The notes: generated by a model from the sequence alone, not told the origin. 64,000 nucleotides of DNA from Acanthopleuribacter pedis (GCF_017377855.1 NZ_JAFREP010000009.1:1-64000), one strand, 5' to 3'; counted from the stretch's first letter, positions 47,091-57,004 are shown. Numbers and translations: made by a program.

Positions 47091-48346
47091 TGCTGATTCT
47101 GTTTTTTGTTCTGGCACAATCCGACGCGGAGCACCCCCCGCGTTTCACCCTAGACCAAGTGATCGAGCAGGCCCAACAACGGCCGCAACTGACCGCCGCG
47201 GCGTTGCAAACCGAGGCGGCTCGTGCCGAGGCCGACGCGGTCGCCGCCCAGCTCAACCGGCCCCACCTCGATGCCGCTTTGCGCTACCAATACCAAGACC
47301 CGGTACCGGCCTTGGTCACCCCCATCGGCACCCTTGAACAGGGCGACCGCCATAGCGGCGTGTTCCAAATCGAGGCGCGCCAAGCCCTGATCGACATCGC
47401 CGGCCGCGGGTACAGCGTCCCGGCCTTGCGGAACTTGGCGGAAGCCCGCGGACACAACCAAAACCGGGTTCGTCTCGACCTGATCCAGGAAGCCGCGCTG
47501 GCTTTTGTTCAAAGCCTTCGCTATGAGGCCCAATTGCGCAGCATCGAAACCTTCATTCAAAGTTTGACGGAACGCGCGCAACAGGTTCAAGCCCAAGTGG
47601 ATGCGGGCCGCGCGTTGCAATCCGACCTGCTCAAAATCAGCCTGCGTCGCGAGGACGCCAAACTCACGCTGATCCGGCTCCAAAACGCCTACGCGGTGAG
47701 CCAAATCAATTTAGGCCGAACGCTCGGCCTGGCCGGGCCCGCCCAACCCCGTTACGAACGCGGCCAATTCCCGCGGGCACTTCCCGCCAAGGACGATGCG
47801 GTACGGTTGGCGCAAAAACAACGGCCCGAACTCCAGGCGTTGGCCCGGCAACAACGGGCTTTAACGCTGCAAGCCCAGGCGGTGCGCGCCGACCGCCTGC
47901 CGCGGCTCGATGCACGTTTGGCGCTGGAAGCCATGGAACCCTCACCCTTCAGTGAAGATCGTTTCGCAACAGCCCAACTGGTAGTGCGGCAACGGCTGTT
48001 CCGCGGCGGCGCCCGCAAACATCAAGCCGCCGCGAAACGCATGCAGGCCCAGGCTGTTTCATCCGGCCAGGTTGAGCAAAAGCGCCGCATCACCCTTGAG
48101 TTGGAAGCGGCCTATGCGGCTTGGCGGACGGCGATCACCGCCATTCGCGTGCGCAAGCTCGACGTCACCCAGGCCACCGAAACTTTGCGAGTTGAAGCCG
48201 AGCGCTACCAGAGCGGGCGCGCCACCCTTAACGATGTACTCGACTTCGAGGCGGTCCTCAACGACCGCCGCACCCTGGCGGACCTGGCCGAATTGGATCT
48301 GCTCACGGCCTGGATTCAGTACGCCCGCGCCACGGCGTCCTTTTGA
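47087..48346 (+). CDS. TolC-family outer-membrane efflux channel
   Basis: 419 residues with a short signal sequence (MMLILFFVLAQSD) and two repeats of the long helical outer-membrane-factor unit (FTLDQVIEQAQQRPQLTAAA; LRRNVR-like charged helices; YAVSQINLGRTLGL; ATLNDVLDFEAVLNDRRTLA). It forms the trimeric outer-membrane duct of the RND system. The ATG at 47087 overlaps the pump stop (ATGATG) and has AGGAGG 7 bases upstream. A longer open frame begins inside the pump gene and is not used. The signal peptide is unusually short, so lipidation or a longer leader is possible. Confidence 0.9.
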   Translation: MMLILFFVLAQSDAEHPPRFTLDQVIEQAQQRPQLTAAALQTEAARAEADAVAAQLNRPHLDAALRYQYQDPVPALVTPIGTLEQGDRHSGVFQIEARQALIDIAGRGYSVPALRNLAEARGHNQNRVRLDLIQEAALAFVQSLRYEAQLRSIETFIQSLTERAQQVQAQVDAGRALQSDLLKISLRREDAKLTLIRLQNAYAVSQINLGRTLGLAGPAQPRYERGQFPRALPAKDDAVRLAQKQRPELQALARQQRALTLQAQAVRADRLPRLDARLALEAMEPSPFSEDRFATAQLVVRQRLFRGGARKHQAAAKRMQAQAVSSGQVEQKRRITLELEAAYAAWRTAITAIRVRKLDVTQATETLRVEAERYQSGRATLNDVLDFEAVLNDRRTLADLAELDLLTAWIQYARATASF

Positions 48347-48353
48347 GGCAGAA

Positions 48354-48872
48354 ATGAAGCATCCCCCCAAGCCGGCCGACCCGCTGGACCCCGCCGCTAT
48401 CGGCCCCTGTTTCTATTTTAAAATCAAACGTTTGTCCCGCTTAATCGGCCGTTGTTACGATCCTTTCCTCAACGAAATCGGGCTAAAAGGCACCCAATTC
48501 AGCCTGCTCTCCGCCATTTACCAACTGGGCGCACCCAGCACCGGCGAACTGTCACATGTCCTTGGTTTGGACCGCACAACCCTAACCCGCAATACAACCG
48601 TATTGATCGAGAAGAACTGGATCACCACGGAAAAAAAATCAAGGCACAACCATTACCGGTTAACGAACGAGGGCAAGGCCATATTCACGAAAGCCCTGCC
48701 GTTATGGCGGCACGCACAACAAGCACTCCGCCACCAAGTCGGCGCCCAACAATGGGACAGTTTCCTGCATGAGGTCGACGTGGTAGCCTCCAGCCTGCAA
48801 ACCCCTTTTGCTCAAAAAAACGCTTCACAACCCGTGGCGCTGATCGACGCCGTGCACAGAAAGCAGGGGTAA
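48354..48872 (+). CDS. MarR-family transcriptional regulator
   Basis: 172 residues with the MarR winged helix-turn-helix: GTQFSLLSAIYQLGAPSTGE then LSHVLGLDRTTLTRNTTVLI (recognition helix), and the wing around WITTEKKSRHNHYRLTNEGK. It is the last gene of the RND operon, 8 bases after the channel gene and with GAGG before its ATG, so it probably represses the operon and responds to a pump substrate. Candidate sites are the TGCAC-type motifs at 42859-42915. Confidence 0.92.
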   Translation: MKHPPKPADPLDPAAIGPCFYFKIKRLSRLIGRCYDPFLNEIGLKGTQFSLLSAIYQLGAPSTGELSHVLGLDRTTLTRNTTVLIEKNWITTEKKSRHNHYRLTNEGKAIFTKALPLWRHAQQALRHQVGAQQWDSFLHEVDVVASSLQTPFAQKNASQPVALIDAVHRKQG

Positions 48873-48942
48873 CGACCCTCTTTCTCATCTTTTCACGCCC
48901 CGGCCACCGTAGAATATCGGATCACACCCAACGGAGGCAGGG

Positions 48943-49404
48943 ATGCGCAACGAAAACCCTTTTGAATCACCGGAAACCGAACTCGCACCGCCCATCCCAG
49001 TTGGTGAAGACTTTGCCTTTTACTTCGATTCCTCCTGGCGCTACTTCACCCACGTTTGGGCGGGTTTTTCGTTATTTCACCTTCTGTTCATCGGCATCGG
49101 ATTCCTCCCTATTTTAGGTCTTGTCGTCGGTATTACAGGGGTCCTGCGGCTGAGGAAACCCGCAATTACAATGAACGCCGATCACCTGATTACGATCCCG
49201 CTAATAGGTGGTCAACAAAGAATCTACCTCTGGCGCAAACTCCATGAGCTGACATCTGTCAGCGAGGATGCACTTACCGTCAAAGACGTCGACGGCCAAT
49301 ACAAAGACGTCTCGTTGACTTTTATGAAAGCCGAGACCAAACGCAACGCGATAAAAGAAGCTTTGAACTACTACCGCTTGGCAAAAGAAACACCGGCCGA
49401 ATAA
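48943..49404 (+). CDS. Small membrane protein, PH-domain-like, function unknown
   Basis: 153 residues with one long or two short membrane segments (GFSLFHLLFIGIGFLPILGL then VVGITGVL), followed by a basic, beta-type region (ITMNADHLITIPLIGGQQRI; LWRKLHEL; DALTVKDVDGQYKDVSLTF) resembling bacterial PH-like membrane proteins. GGAGG 5 bases before the ATG supports the start. Its own leader separates it from marR by 70 bases. The family match is tentative. Confidence 0.7.
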   Translation: MRNENPFESPETELAPPIPVGEDFAFYFDSSWRYFTHVWAGFSLFHLLFIGIGFLPILGLVVGITGVLRLRKPAITMNADHLITIPLIGGQQRIYLWRKLHELTSVSEDALTVKDVDGQYKDVSLTFMKAETKRNAIKEALNYYRLAKETPAE

Positions 49405-50356
49405 CGCGATCCATCTGTAAATAAAAGGTAAACCCGGCGCATCATTAAGAACTCCATAAATCCCCTAAACCATTCATTAATTTAGCTATGGCCCATATCA
49501 ATACGTAAAGCCTACGTGACAGATTCTCATCTTTTTTTTCATGACGGAGCCGTCAACTTTAACGATTTCGCGCAAAAACGCAACCGCTAATTTTGGTTTA
49601 TCCATGCTTGGATGTGCTGGATCACCCTTTCGTGGGTTGACAACCTTTCGGGCTTGAGATTACCTTGCCGGCCGGTAATTTTGCCGTTACAGTTCGGTCC
49701 ATAGCGGGATTCTTGGTTTCGCTTTTTTTTAGCATCCATCCATTTTTTAACCCGCACGCTTCCTTCATCGCGCCCATCAGCGCACGTCCTGTTTCTCCAG
49801 TCCGCATTCCGTATGAATGATGCGGACCGGCTCCCTTCGGCGACATCCTTCCCTTCCCTGGACCGGGGTTGATCGCCCGTCTTCGCGGCCTCTTCCTGCC
49901 CTTTTTTGGACGCCGGGGCCATGCCCCGCGGCAACCCGCGCGGACACACCTAATCTATTGGGTCTTCCCTTCTCTCGATTCGTTGCCGCAATCGGCCGTT
50001 TCACCTGAAAAGCATACAGACATCACACCCTTTCGGTGTACGCCACAGCCTTCATCGCCCGCACCTTGTGTGCGTCGGGATCCTTTGGCGCGTCCGCCCT
50101 TCTCTACGCCGGCCTGAGAGATGGACGCGTCCGATCACCTGAACCCGCATTGAGTTGCCGGGCAACGCCTCGTGCCTAACCGACCCAGCGCCGGTCGACC
50201 TGCCCGTGCCCACGTGCACCGCCCGGATCGACACGACCGCCCCTCGTTTGGGGATATCCCGACCGCCGCGGGAACATTTGGGTTTTGGCAGGGTGCTCCT
50301 TTTTGGGATGTGGCGGTACACGGACGCGGTGTACCCATCTTTAAGGAGTTTTTCCC
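49405..50356. other. Long non-coding stretch before the wall-remodelling cluster
   Basis: About 950 bases. The first 150 are AT-rich. The minus-strand open frame at 49587-49949 is Arg/Lys/Gly-rich with no similarity I recognise, and I reject it. Only an AAGGAG ribosome site at the right end is clear. Degraded genes cannot be excluded. Confidence 0.4.
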
Positions 50357-53300
50357 ATGAATCGATGGATTCAGCGGTCACTCACCGCCGTTCTTTTGTT
50401 TCTACCCTTGTTTGCTTCATCATCGCTCTACCACAAAATCCGCGATGGTCGCACCGGCGCCATGCTGGAAGGCATGCTGCACCTGACCCGTCACCACGAC
50501 GGCGAAAGCGCCATTGCCCGCGCCGCCGTCAGCGGCAAAGCAGAACTTATATTGGAGCCAGGGATTTACACCATCCGCGCTGAGGCTGAAGGTTACCTTC
50601 CCCTGGAAACAACGATTACCGTCAACGACGAAACCCCCGTGGAAACCGTCGCGTTCCACCTGGACCCGGTGCCCATGCCCGAAGGGTTGCGCCGCAAAAC
50701 CACCGACCTACCCGAGGACCAGGCCCAACTCGAGGGTTACCTGTACGACAAAGACACCGGACTGCCCTTGGTCGGTCACCGCGTGCTGATGGAAAACCAA
50801 GGATACGAAGGTGTTACCGACGAAGACGGGCGTTTCGAAATCGTTTACGCATGGGAACAACCGATTGACGCGGGTAACAAACCCTACGTGACCGTCGACA
50901 ACCTGATCATTGAAAGCGAGGATCGCCGCACCACCTTGCAAAATATTTCCTTGCTTCCGGGTGTCACTATCTTGCGCGAGGACCTCGATATGGAAAGCGG
51001 CGGTATCTCGGAAGATCGGCGCCACCGGCTAGACCGCGGGGTGCCAACCCAAACCGAGCTCAGCCCGCAAACCCAAGTCAAACCCCAATTCAAACGCGCC
51101 CCGGCCGTATCGCGGTTCATCAAACCACCGGCGAGCATTCGTATCGGCATGGATTGTAGCTGCTCAACCTGTAGCCGGGTGGTGGTGCGAAGCCTGGAGA
51201 CCTACGTCGCCAACGGGCTGAAAAGCGAATGGATCGCTTCTTGGGGCATGGATTCCCTGCGCTCGGGCGCCATCGCCTTCCGCTCCTACGGTGCATGGCA
51301 CGTGGACAACCCCAAGGCGACCCATTACGACATTTGTTCCACCACCTGTTGCCAGGTGTATACGGATACCACCAACAGCCGCACCGCCCAAGCCGCGCGC
51401 GACACCGCGGGTCTGATGCTGGTCCAAGCCGGCGAAAGCACCGCGTTCCGCTCCGAATATTCGGCTCAAAACAACGCCTGGGACGATCCCAACGACGGGC
51501 TCACCTGCAACAACGGCGATTTGAGCTGCGGCAACGGTTCGGTGGGTTCGCCGTCCACCGGTTGGCCTTGTTTGGCCGACAGCGTGGGTCGCAACCGCGG
51601 TTGTTTCGGCCACGGTCGCGGCATGTCCCAATGGGGCACCCATTACTGGTCGCAACAGGGCCGCAATTGGGCCTGGATCACCAACCACTACTACAACGCC
51701 AACGGCAACGGCAGCGGCAAACGCAACAGCGCGATCAGCCATCCCTTCGCGTTGGGGGCGCTGCAGGTTTCCAGCGGCCAAGCGCGTCCCGGCACCGCGA
51801 TTACCTTGGGCCTGAACGTCACCAACCACGCCGGCGCCACCCACCGCATTTTGTTCGGCGCTTCGCTTCGCGACGCCTCCGGCGCCTACACCAGCGACGC
51901 CGCCAACGACAACCTGATTACCCTCGCCCCGGGCGCGGGTTTGTTGCAACGTCCGTTCAACATCCCCGCCGGCTTGGCGAGCGGTTCTTACCGCGTGGTC
52001 GTCGGTTTGTACCTCGACGCCGACGGTAACGGGCAACTCAACAGCGGTGACTTCCGTTTCCATCTCACCGAATCGAGCCAAGCGCTGGTGATCGGCGACG
52101 GCGGTCCCCCGCAAGCCCAGCTCAGCCTGTTGATTGACGACGCCGCCAACCCGATTGTGTTCAGCGTCGACGCCGACGAAACGGTCACCCGCGTGCGTTA
52201 CTACCAAGGCGAAACCCTGCTGGGTGAATCCGAGGAACGCGCCGACGCGTTCCGCATCGAACGCACCTTCTCCGCGGGCGCCGCCGCAACGATCACGGCA
52301 CGGGGCTACAACAGCGCCGGCCTGGAAGTAGCCGCCGATACGGGGGACTTTACCGCACCGGGCGAAGATGAAGCACCCACGATTGCCTTTGCCAATCCCG
52401 GTGTGATCGTGAACCCGGCCGTATTTTACGTACAAACCGGGGCAACCACCGCGCGGGTCGTCTACCTAGCCGACGGTTCGTTCAGCCTGGGCGAAAGCAG
52501 CAACGCCGAAAACCGTTTCGCGGTTACCTACCGCTTTAGCGGCGTGGGTCCCCGCAACCTAAGCGCGGTCGCTTACGACGCCGACGGCAACGAAATCGCC
52601 CGCGAAGATCGCTCGATCACCATCCGCAACCAAGCGGTGGTGCTGTCGGCGCCTTCGCCCATGACCAACCCGCTGCACCTCAGCGCGGATGCGGCGAGCA
52701 ACGTCACCCGTATTCAGTACCTTGCCGATAACCGCTGGGATCTGGGCACGAGCACGGACCGCAACGCGGCCTTTTCGGTTTACCCGCAATTCGGCACCAC
52801 CGGCGAACGATCGATTACCGTGGTTGGTTTCGACGCCGCCGGAAACGAGGTCGGCCGCGACACCCGCACGATCACGATCCGCAACGAACCCTTGTTCTTC
52901 ATCACCCCCTCGAACACGACCAACCCGGCCAAGCTCCAAGTACGCGCCTCGGGCGACACGGCCCGTATCGACTACTTCGCGGACGGTACCTGGCCGTTGG
53001 GCAGTTCACGCGCGCGCTGGAACGACTTCAGTGTCACCTACCCGTTCAACCAAGAAGGCCGTCGCAACATCAGCGCGGTGGCTTATGACCGCGCGGGCCA
53101 CGAGCTGCGCCGCATCGAGGTACCCATCACCATCGGTTCCGGCGGCGGTACCGGTGAACCCGATCCGCAACAAGGCACCAGCCTGCAAACCTCGATTCGC
53201 AACATCTTTAACGCGGCCTCTTCCCATAGCTTGAGTGGTCGGGTTGAGAGCCTCAGCGGCGGGTTCACCTACTTCACCTGGAACGCGGGCGTCGGCAAAA

Positions 53301-54382
53301 TTCCGGCCTCCAACCAGAAAATGTGGGTTACCGGCGCGGCCTACCACTTCCTCGGCGAGGACCACCGTTTCGAAACCGACATCCACTTCAACGGCACCTT
53401 CTCCGGCGGCACCCTCAACGGCGACCTGATTATCTACAGCCGCGAGGACTACACGATGGCCCTGGCCTACGGTGGTCGCGATCCGGTCTTTAACCGCATC
53501 GTCGACCAACTCAAAAGCCAAGGGTTGCAGCGCGTCACCGGTCGCGTGCTCGCGATGGGTAACTGGTACGAAACCAACTACTACAGTCGCAGCTACAGCG
53601 CGCGTCTGAGTTCGGCGGCTTCGCATTTCCGCAATGTGTTGCGGAATCGCGGCGTCACCGTTAACGGGAGCAGCGGCACCCTCGGCGGCATCAACGCGCC
53701 GGACAACCGCGTCTACACCCACCGCTCGCGCACCATCGCCGAGGCCTTTAAGGACCTCAACAAACCCAGCAACAACACCTACGCCGACATCCTGCGCGCC
53801 CACCTCGGCCACGTCGTTAAAGGCCGCATCTCCTCGGCCGCGGGCGGCGAAGCCATGATGGACTTCTTGGCCGAGATCGACGCCGACTACCCCGAAAACC
53901 GTGTCGCCGACGGCTCCGGTCTCAGCTACAGCAACCGCCTCAGCGCCCGCACGCTGATCAAAATGATCCGCACCCTGAAAACCAACCCGGCCACGGCAAG
54001 TTGGGAACAGACGCTGGCCGTCGGCGGTGTCGACGGCACCTTGCGCAACCGCCTGACCGAGAACGATGTTCGCGGCCGCGTTTTCGCCAAAACCGGAACC
54101 CTGAACCCGGTTGTTTCGCTTTCCGGCGTGGTCACCAACCGCCACAACGGCAATTCCTATTTGTTCTCGTTCCTGATGAACGACGTGGTCAGCAAAACCA
54201 ACGCGCGCGCCACGGTAGACCGCGCCGTGCGCCTGATCGCTTCCAACTTCGAGGGTCCGCGCAACAAAGGCGACTTCATGCATGAAGAACCACCCGTGGT
54301 TTTCCTTGAGGAAACCCAAAGAGCGCTTGCCCCCGATGAATGGGAACAAATCGTTCCGGCCTTCACCGTCCTTGAGCCATAG
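50357..54382 (+). CDS. SpoIID-domain / PBP4-type DD-peptidase fusion protein
   Basis: 1341 residues, secreted (signal peptide in MNRWIQRSLTAVLLFLPLFA). In order: two carboxypeptidase-regulatory-like beta domains (about 30-215); a SpoIID/LytB domain (about 264-453; SLETYVANGLKSEW, SGAIAFRSYGAW, GHGRGMSQWGTHYW); a CARDB-like beta domain (about 470-585); four repeat modules of about 83 residues (590-926; YLADxxWxLGxS, SAVAYDAxGNE); and a PBP4/S13 DD-peptidase (about 941-1300). The peptidase has PASNQK (SxxK), SNN and AKTGTL (KTG). It could cut glycan strands and stem peptides or cross-links in the periplasm. First gene of a likely three-gene unit. AAGGAG precedes the ATG. Confidence 0.9.
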   Translation: MNRWIQRSLTAVLLFLPLFASSSLYHKIRDGRTGAMLEGMLHLTRHHDGESAIARAAVSGKAELILEPGIYTIRAEAEGYLPLETTITVNDETPVETVAFHLDPVPMPEGLRRKTTDLPEDQAQLEGYLYDKDTGLPLVGHRVLMENQGYEGVTDEDGRFEIVYAWEQPIDAGNKPYVTVDNLIIESEDRRTTLQNISLLPGVTILREDLDMESGGISEDRRHRLDRGVPTQTELSPQTQVKPQFKRAPAVSRFIKPPASIRIGMDCSCSTCSRVVVRSLETYVANGLKSEWIASWGMDSLRSGAIAFRSYGAWHVDNPKATHYDICSTTCCQVYTDTTNSRTAQAARDTAGLMLVQAGESTAFRSEYSAQNNAWDDPNDGLTCNNGDLSCGNGSVGSPSTGWPCLADSVGRNRGCFGHGRGMSQWGTHYWSQQGRNWAWITNHYYNANGNGSGKRNSAISHPFALGALQVSSGQARPGTAITLGLNVTNHAGATHRILFGASLRDASGAYTSDAANDNLITLAPGAGLLQRPFNIPAGLASGSYRVVVGLYLDADGNGQLNSGDFRFHLTESSQALVIGDGGPPQAQLSLLIDDAANPIVFSVDADETVTRVRYYQGETLLGESEERADAFRIERTFSAGAAATITARGYNSAGLEVAADTGDFTAPGEDEAPTIAFANPGVIVNPAVFYVQTGATTARVVYLADGSFSLGESSNAENRFAVTYRFSGVGPRNLSAVAYDADGNEIAREDRSITIRNQAVVLSAPSPMTNPLHLSADAASNVTRIQYLADNRWDLGTSTDRNAAFSVYPQFGTTGERSITVVGFDAAGNEVGRDTRTITIRNEPLFFITPSNTTNPAKLQVRASGDTARIDYFADGTWPLGSSRARWNDFSVTYPFNQEGRRNISAVAYDRAGHELRRIEVPITIGSGGGTGEPDPQQGTSLQTSIRNIFNAASSHSLSGRVESLSGGFTYFTWNAGVGKIPASNQKMWVTGAAYHFLGEDHRFETDIHFNGTFSGGTLNGDLIIYSREDYTMALAYGGRDPVFNRIVDQLKSQGLQRVTGRVLAMGNWYETNYYSRSYSARLSSAASHFRNVLRNRGVTVNGSSGTLGGINAPDNRVYTHRSRTIAEAFKDLNKPSNNTYADILRAHLGHVVKGRISSAAGGEAMMDFLAEIDADYPENRVADGSGLSYSNRLSARTLIKMIRTLKTNPATASWEQTLAVGGVDGTLRNRLTENDVRGRVFAKTGTLNPVVSLSGVVTNRHNGNSYLFSFLMNDVVSKTNARATVDRAVRLIASNFEGPRNKGDFMHEEPPVVFLEETQRALAPDEWEQIVPAFTVLEP

Positions 54383-54480
54383 TCCGATCAGCGCCGCGGC
54401 GCGCAAAACCTCGGCAGTCAATAAACGCGGCGGGACCCCCGTCCCACCGCTCTGTCTCGATTAAATCAGGAGTATTTCCA

Positions 54481-55641
54481 ATGCATCATCTCTTTAAAAC
54501 ATGCCTGGCTTTATTAGGCTTGGCTTTGTTCTGCACTGTTTCCGCCCACGAAATCGGCTACCTCCACCATCGCGAAAACCAGTTCGCCATGCCGGTCAAA
54601 CGCAAGGACATTCACCCGCGTCACACCTCGCTGCACGTTCAGGTCGCGCGGGCCGATGTCGCAAGCGTGCGCTACCAACTGTTCGACGGCACCCTGCTCG
54701 GTGAAAGTGAAGCGCCTTCAGCCGATTTCGGGGCCGTGGTTGCCTTCCCGCACGAGGGTTTGTTTGAAGTGACCGCCCTCGGGTTCGACGCCGACGGCAA
54801 CCAGGTCGCAAAAACCTACGCCACCCTCCACATCGCCGAACGCCGTTTGGCCAACCAACCCCTGGAAGCCGCGCTGCCCGTTACCCCCCAAAAGGGATTC
54901 ATGGCGCCGCTGTGGTCGCCGTCCGGTGAGCACTTGGTTTTTTCCGGCGAACAATACCGCGGCTTGTACTTGGTCAACATGAACACCCGCGCCAAGAAAG
55001 GATTTAGCATCACCACCTTGAGTGAGCAGGACATGGCCGGCTACAAACCCCAATGGCATCCCCACGAACAGGGCTTGTGGTTCCGTGACCAAGGCCAAAC
55101 CGACAGCGAAACCCCCGCCAACGAAATCGACCTCGGCGGTAACAGCTTCGCCCGCGACAAACAAGAGCGCGAAGCCGCGGCCGAACCCACCCGTTTCAAC
55201 ATGGTGAACGACGAACTGTTCTTGACCGTGCGCGACGGCCAAACCCTGAAACGGCCCATCGCCTTAACCAACGGCGGCGACAAATTCTTCGGTCCGCAAG
55301 GCTCGCCGGACGGCACCAAGGTGCTTTACGAAGGCCTGACCAGTGGTTTGCACGTGTTGGATTTGGAAAGCGGTCAACGCATCCACATCGGCCAAGGCAA
55401 CCACCCCTCCTGGGGTCCCGACAGCACCCGAATCTTCTTCGACATCTCAGAAGACGGCCACTACCACATCATCAACAGCGATTTGTTCGTTTACGATCTG
55501 AACACCAACACCACCACCCAACTGACCAACACCCCGGACCAACGGGAGCAACGACCCGCCGTCGCCAACGACGGTCGCCACATCGCCTATGACGCCGACG
55601 GTGCCGTGTTCGTCGCGGTGCTTCCGCAAGGGGGTGAGTAA
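54481..55641 (+). CDS. Secreted TolB-like beta-propeller protein
   Basis: 386 residues with a signal peptide (FKTCLALLGLALFCTVSA). An N-terminal repeat module (VARADVASVRYQLFDGTLLG; EVTALGFDADGNQVA) of the kind found in both flanking genes is followed by PD40/WD40-like propeller blades (FMAPLWSPSGEHLVFSG; FGPQGSPDGTKVLYEG; GNHPSWGPDSTRIFFDISED; RPAVANDGRHIAYDADG). It is probably a periplasmic scaffold or binding protein for the wall enzymes. AGGAG precedes the ATG. The stop overlaps the start of the amidase gene (TAATG), so translation is coupled. Confidence 0.85.
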   Translation: MHHLFKTCLALLGLALFCTVSAHEIGYLHHRENQFAMPVKRKDIHPRHTSLHVQVARADVASVRYQLFDGTLLGESEAPSADFGAVVAFPHEGLFEVTALGFDADGNQVAKTYATLHIAERRLANQPLEAALPVTPQKGFMAPLWSPSGEHLVFSGEQYRGLYLVNMNTRAKKGFSITTLSEQDMAGYKPQWHPHEQGLWFRDQGQTDSETPANEIDLGGNSFARDKQEREAAAEPTRFNMVNDELFLTVRDGQTLKRPIALTNGGDKFFGPQGSPDGTKVLYEGLTSGLHVLDLESGQRIHIGQGNHPSWGPDSTRIFFDISEDGHYHIINSDLFVYDLNTNTTTQLTNTPDQREQRPAVANDGRHIAYDADGAVFVAVLPQGGE

Positions 55642-56807
55642 TGAAAACCTTGCTGCACATGATAACCGTCTTCTTGTTCATCGTGCTCGCCCCGTTGGCG
55701 GCCCAGCCCAAAATCTGCATCGACGCCGGCCACGGCGGTTCTGATCCCGGCGCGGTCGGCAACGGCCTGCGTGAATCCGACATCAACCTCGACATCGCCC
55801 TTAAGTTGCGCTCCTTGCTGAACGCCGACACCGCCGATACCTCGGGTGGTTCGAGCTGGCGCGTGTTGATGGTGCGCACCGGTGATACCAGCGTCAGTCT
55901 GGCCGGCCGCACCGCCTACGCCAACAGCAACGGCGCCAACCGGTTCATCTCCATCCACGCCAATTCCTTTAGCGTCGCAAGCGCCAACGGCACCGAAACC
56001 TTTCGTTACCGCAACGGCAGCACCAACTCGCGTTTGTTGCAAACCGCGATTCATGAAGAGCTGATCGACGCGGGCGGTTTGCGCGACCGCGGCATTAAAA
56101 CCGCCGGTTTTTACGTGTTGCGCTATACCTCCATGCCCGCGATGCTCTCCGAACAGGGTTTCGTTTCCAACAGCGGCGATGCGGCCGAAATGGCCAAAGG
56201 CGCCTGGCGCACGGACATGGCCAAGGCCCACATGTACGGTTTGCAACGCCACTACGGCGTGGCCGCCTACGATCCGACCCAAAGCGTCGAGCGCGGTACC
56301 GTCACCCTGAACATGGGCGACACCGCGCTGAACCCGGTCCGCCTGCGCGCGCGCAGCAGCGGCGACGTGGTTCGCGTCGCCTACCTCGCCGACGACCGCT
56401 GGCCCGTGGGTGAATCCGCCAACGCCGCCGGCGGTTACGCCGTCGACACCCGTTTCTACACCGTCGGCCAACGCAAAATCACCGTTATCGGTTACGGCGC
56501 AAGCGGCCGTGAGCTGGCACGCGACAGCCGCACCGTGACCGTTCAGAACAGTGCCTTTGTGTTCACCACCCCGTCCGTCACCGACAACCCCGTCGCCTTG
56601 ACGGCACAAGGTGATGCGAACGTGGCAAGCGTGCGTTACTACGCCAACGATACCTACCTGCTGGGAAGCAGCAGCAACCGCAACAGCGATTTCCCGGTCA
56701 GCTACCGCTTTAACTTCACCGGCACGCGTTCCCTTTCCGCCGTGGCCTTCGACAGCAACGGCAATGAAATCAACCGCGTGGATCACCAAATCCAAATCAA
56801 CGACTAG
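55641..56807 (+). CDS. N-acetylmuramoyl-L-alanine amidase (Amidase_3) with repeat modules
   Basis: 388 residues. A signal peptide (TLLHMITVFLFIVLAPLAA) leads into the Amidase_3 domain. The zinc ligands are in DAGHGG, LRESD and SIHAN, and the catalytic Glu is in MLSEQGFVSN. Two C-terminal modules follow (VAYLADDRWPVGES; VRYYANDTYLLGSS), of the same type as the four in the 50357 gene. It cleaves the bond between muramic acid and the stem peptide. With the SpoIID-PBP4 fusion it gives one locus acting on glycan, peptide and amide bonds. A terminator lies 83 bases after the stop. Confidence 0.93.
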   Translation: MKTLLHMITVFLFIVLAPLAAQPKICIDAGHGGSDPGAVGNGLRESDINLDIALKLRSLLNADTADTSGGSSWRVLMVRTGDTSVSLAGRTAYANSNGANRFISIHANSFSVASANGTETFRYRNGSTNSRLLQTAIHEELIDAGGLRDRGIKTAGFYVLRYTSMPAMLSEQGFVSNSGDAAEMAKGAWRTDMAKAHMYGLQRHYGVAAYDPTQSVERGTVTLNMGDTALNPVRLRARSSGDVVRVAYLADDRWPVGESANAAGGYAVDTRFYTVGQRKITVIGYGASGRELARDSRTVTVQNSAFVFTTPSVTDNPVALTAQGDANVASVRYYANDTYLLGSSSNRNSDFPVSYRFNFTGTRSLSAVAFDSNGNEINRVDHQIQIND

Positions 56808-56889
56808 AAACTATGCAGCGTCGCTTGCCAAAGCTTTTGGTGCGCTTCGCGCAATATCGTTTCTCGCCACACGTATATATATAATGTAG

Positions 56890-56920
56890 AAAGGTGGGTC
56901 CCCGCGACCCACCTTTTTTT
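56890..56920 (+). terminator. Terminator of the wall-remodelling cluster
   Basis: AAAGGTGGGTC pairs with GACCCACCTTT around a 5-base loop, then a T-run. A textbook intrinsic terminator. Confidence 0.92.
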
Positions 56921-56940
56921 GTTCCGACTGGAAATCGGGT

Positions 56941-57004
56941 TAACCCGCGATTCTCACAAGGCTTTCAGCTTCTCGCGGCGAATCCTTGTGAAAACCGCGG
57001 GTTA
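56941..57004 (-). repeat. Palindromic repeat, short copy C
   Basis: 64 bases with nearly perfect ends (TAACCCGCGATTCTCACAAG against CTTGTGAAAACCGCGGGTTA). Its interior (ATTCGCCGCGAGAAGCTGAA on the minus strand) also matches the right side of copy B (ATTCGTCGCGAGGC-TTGAAA). The TAA at 57002-57004 is the stop codon of the minus-strand gene that follows. Confidence 0.8.

Noticed and set aside
49587..49949. 120-codon minus-strand frame in the 950-base gap
   Set aside because: Arg/Lys/Gly-rich composition, no ribosome site and no similarity recognised.
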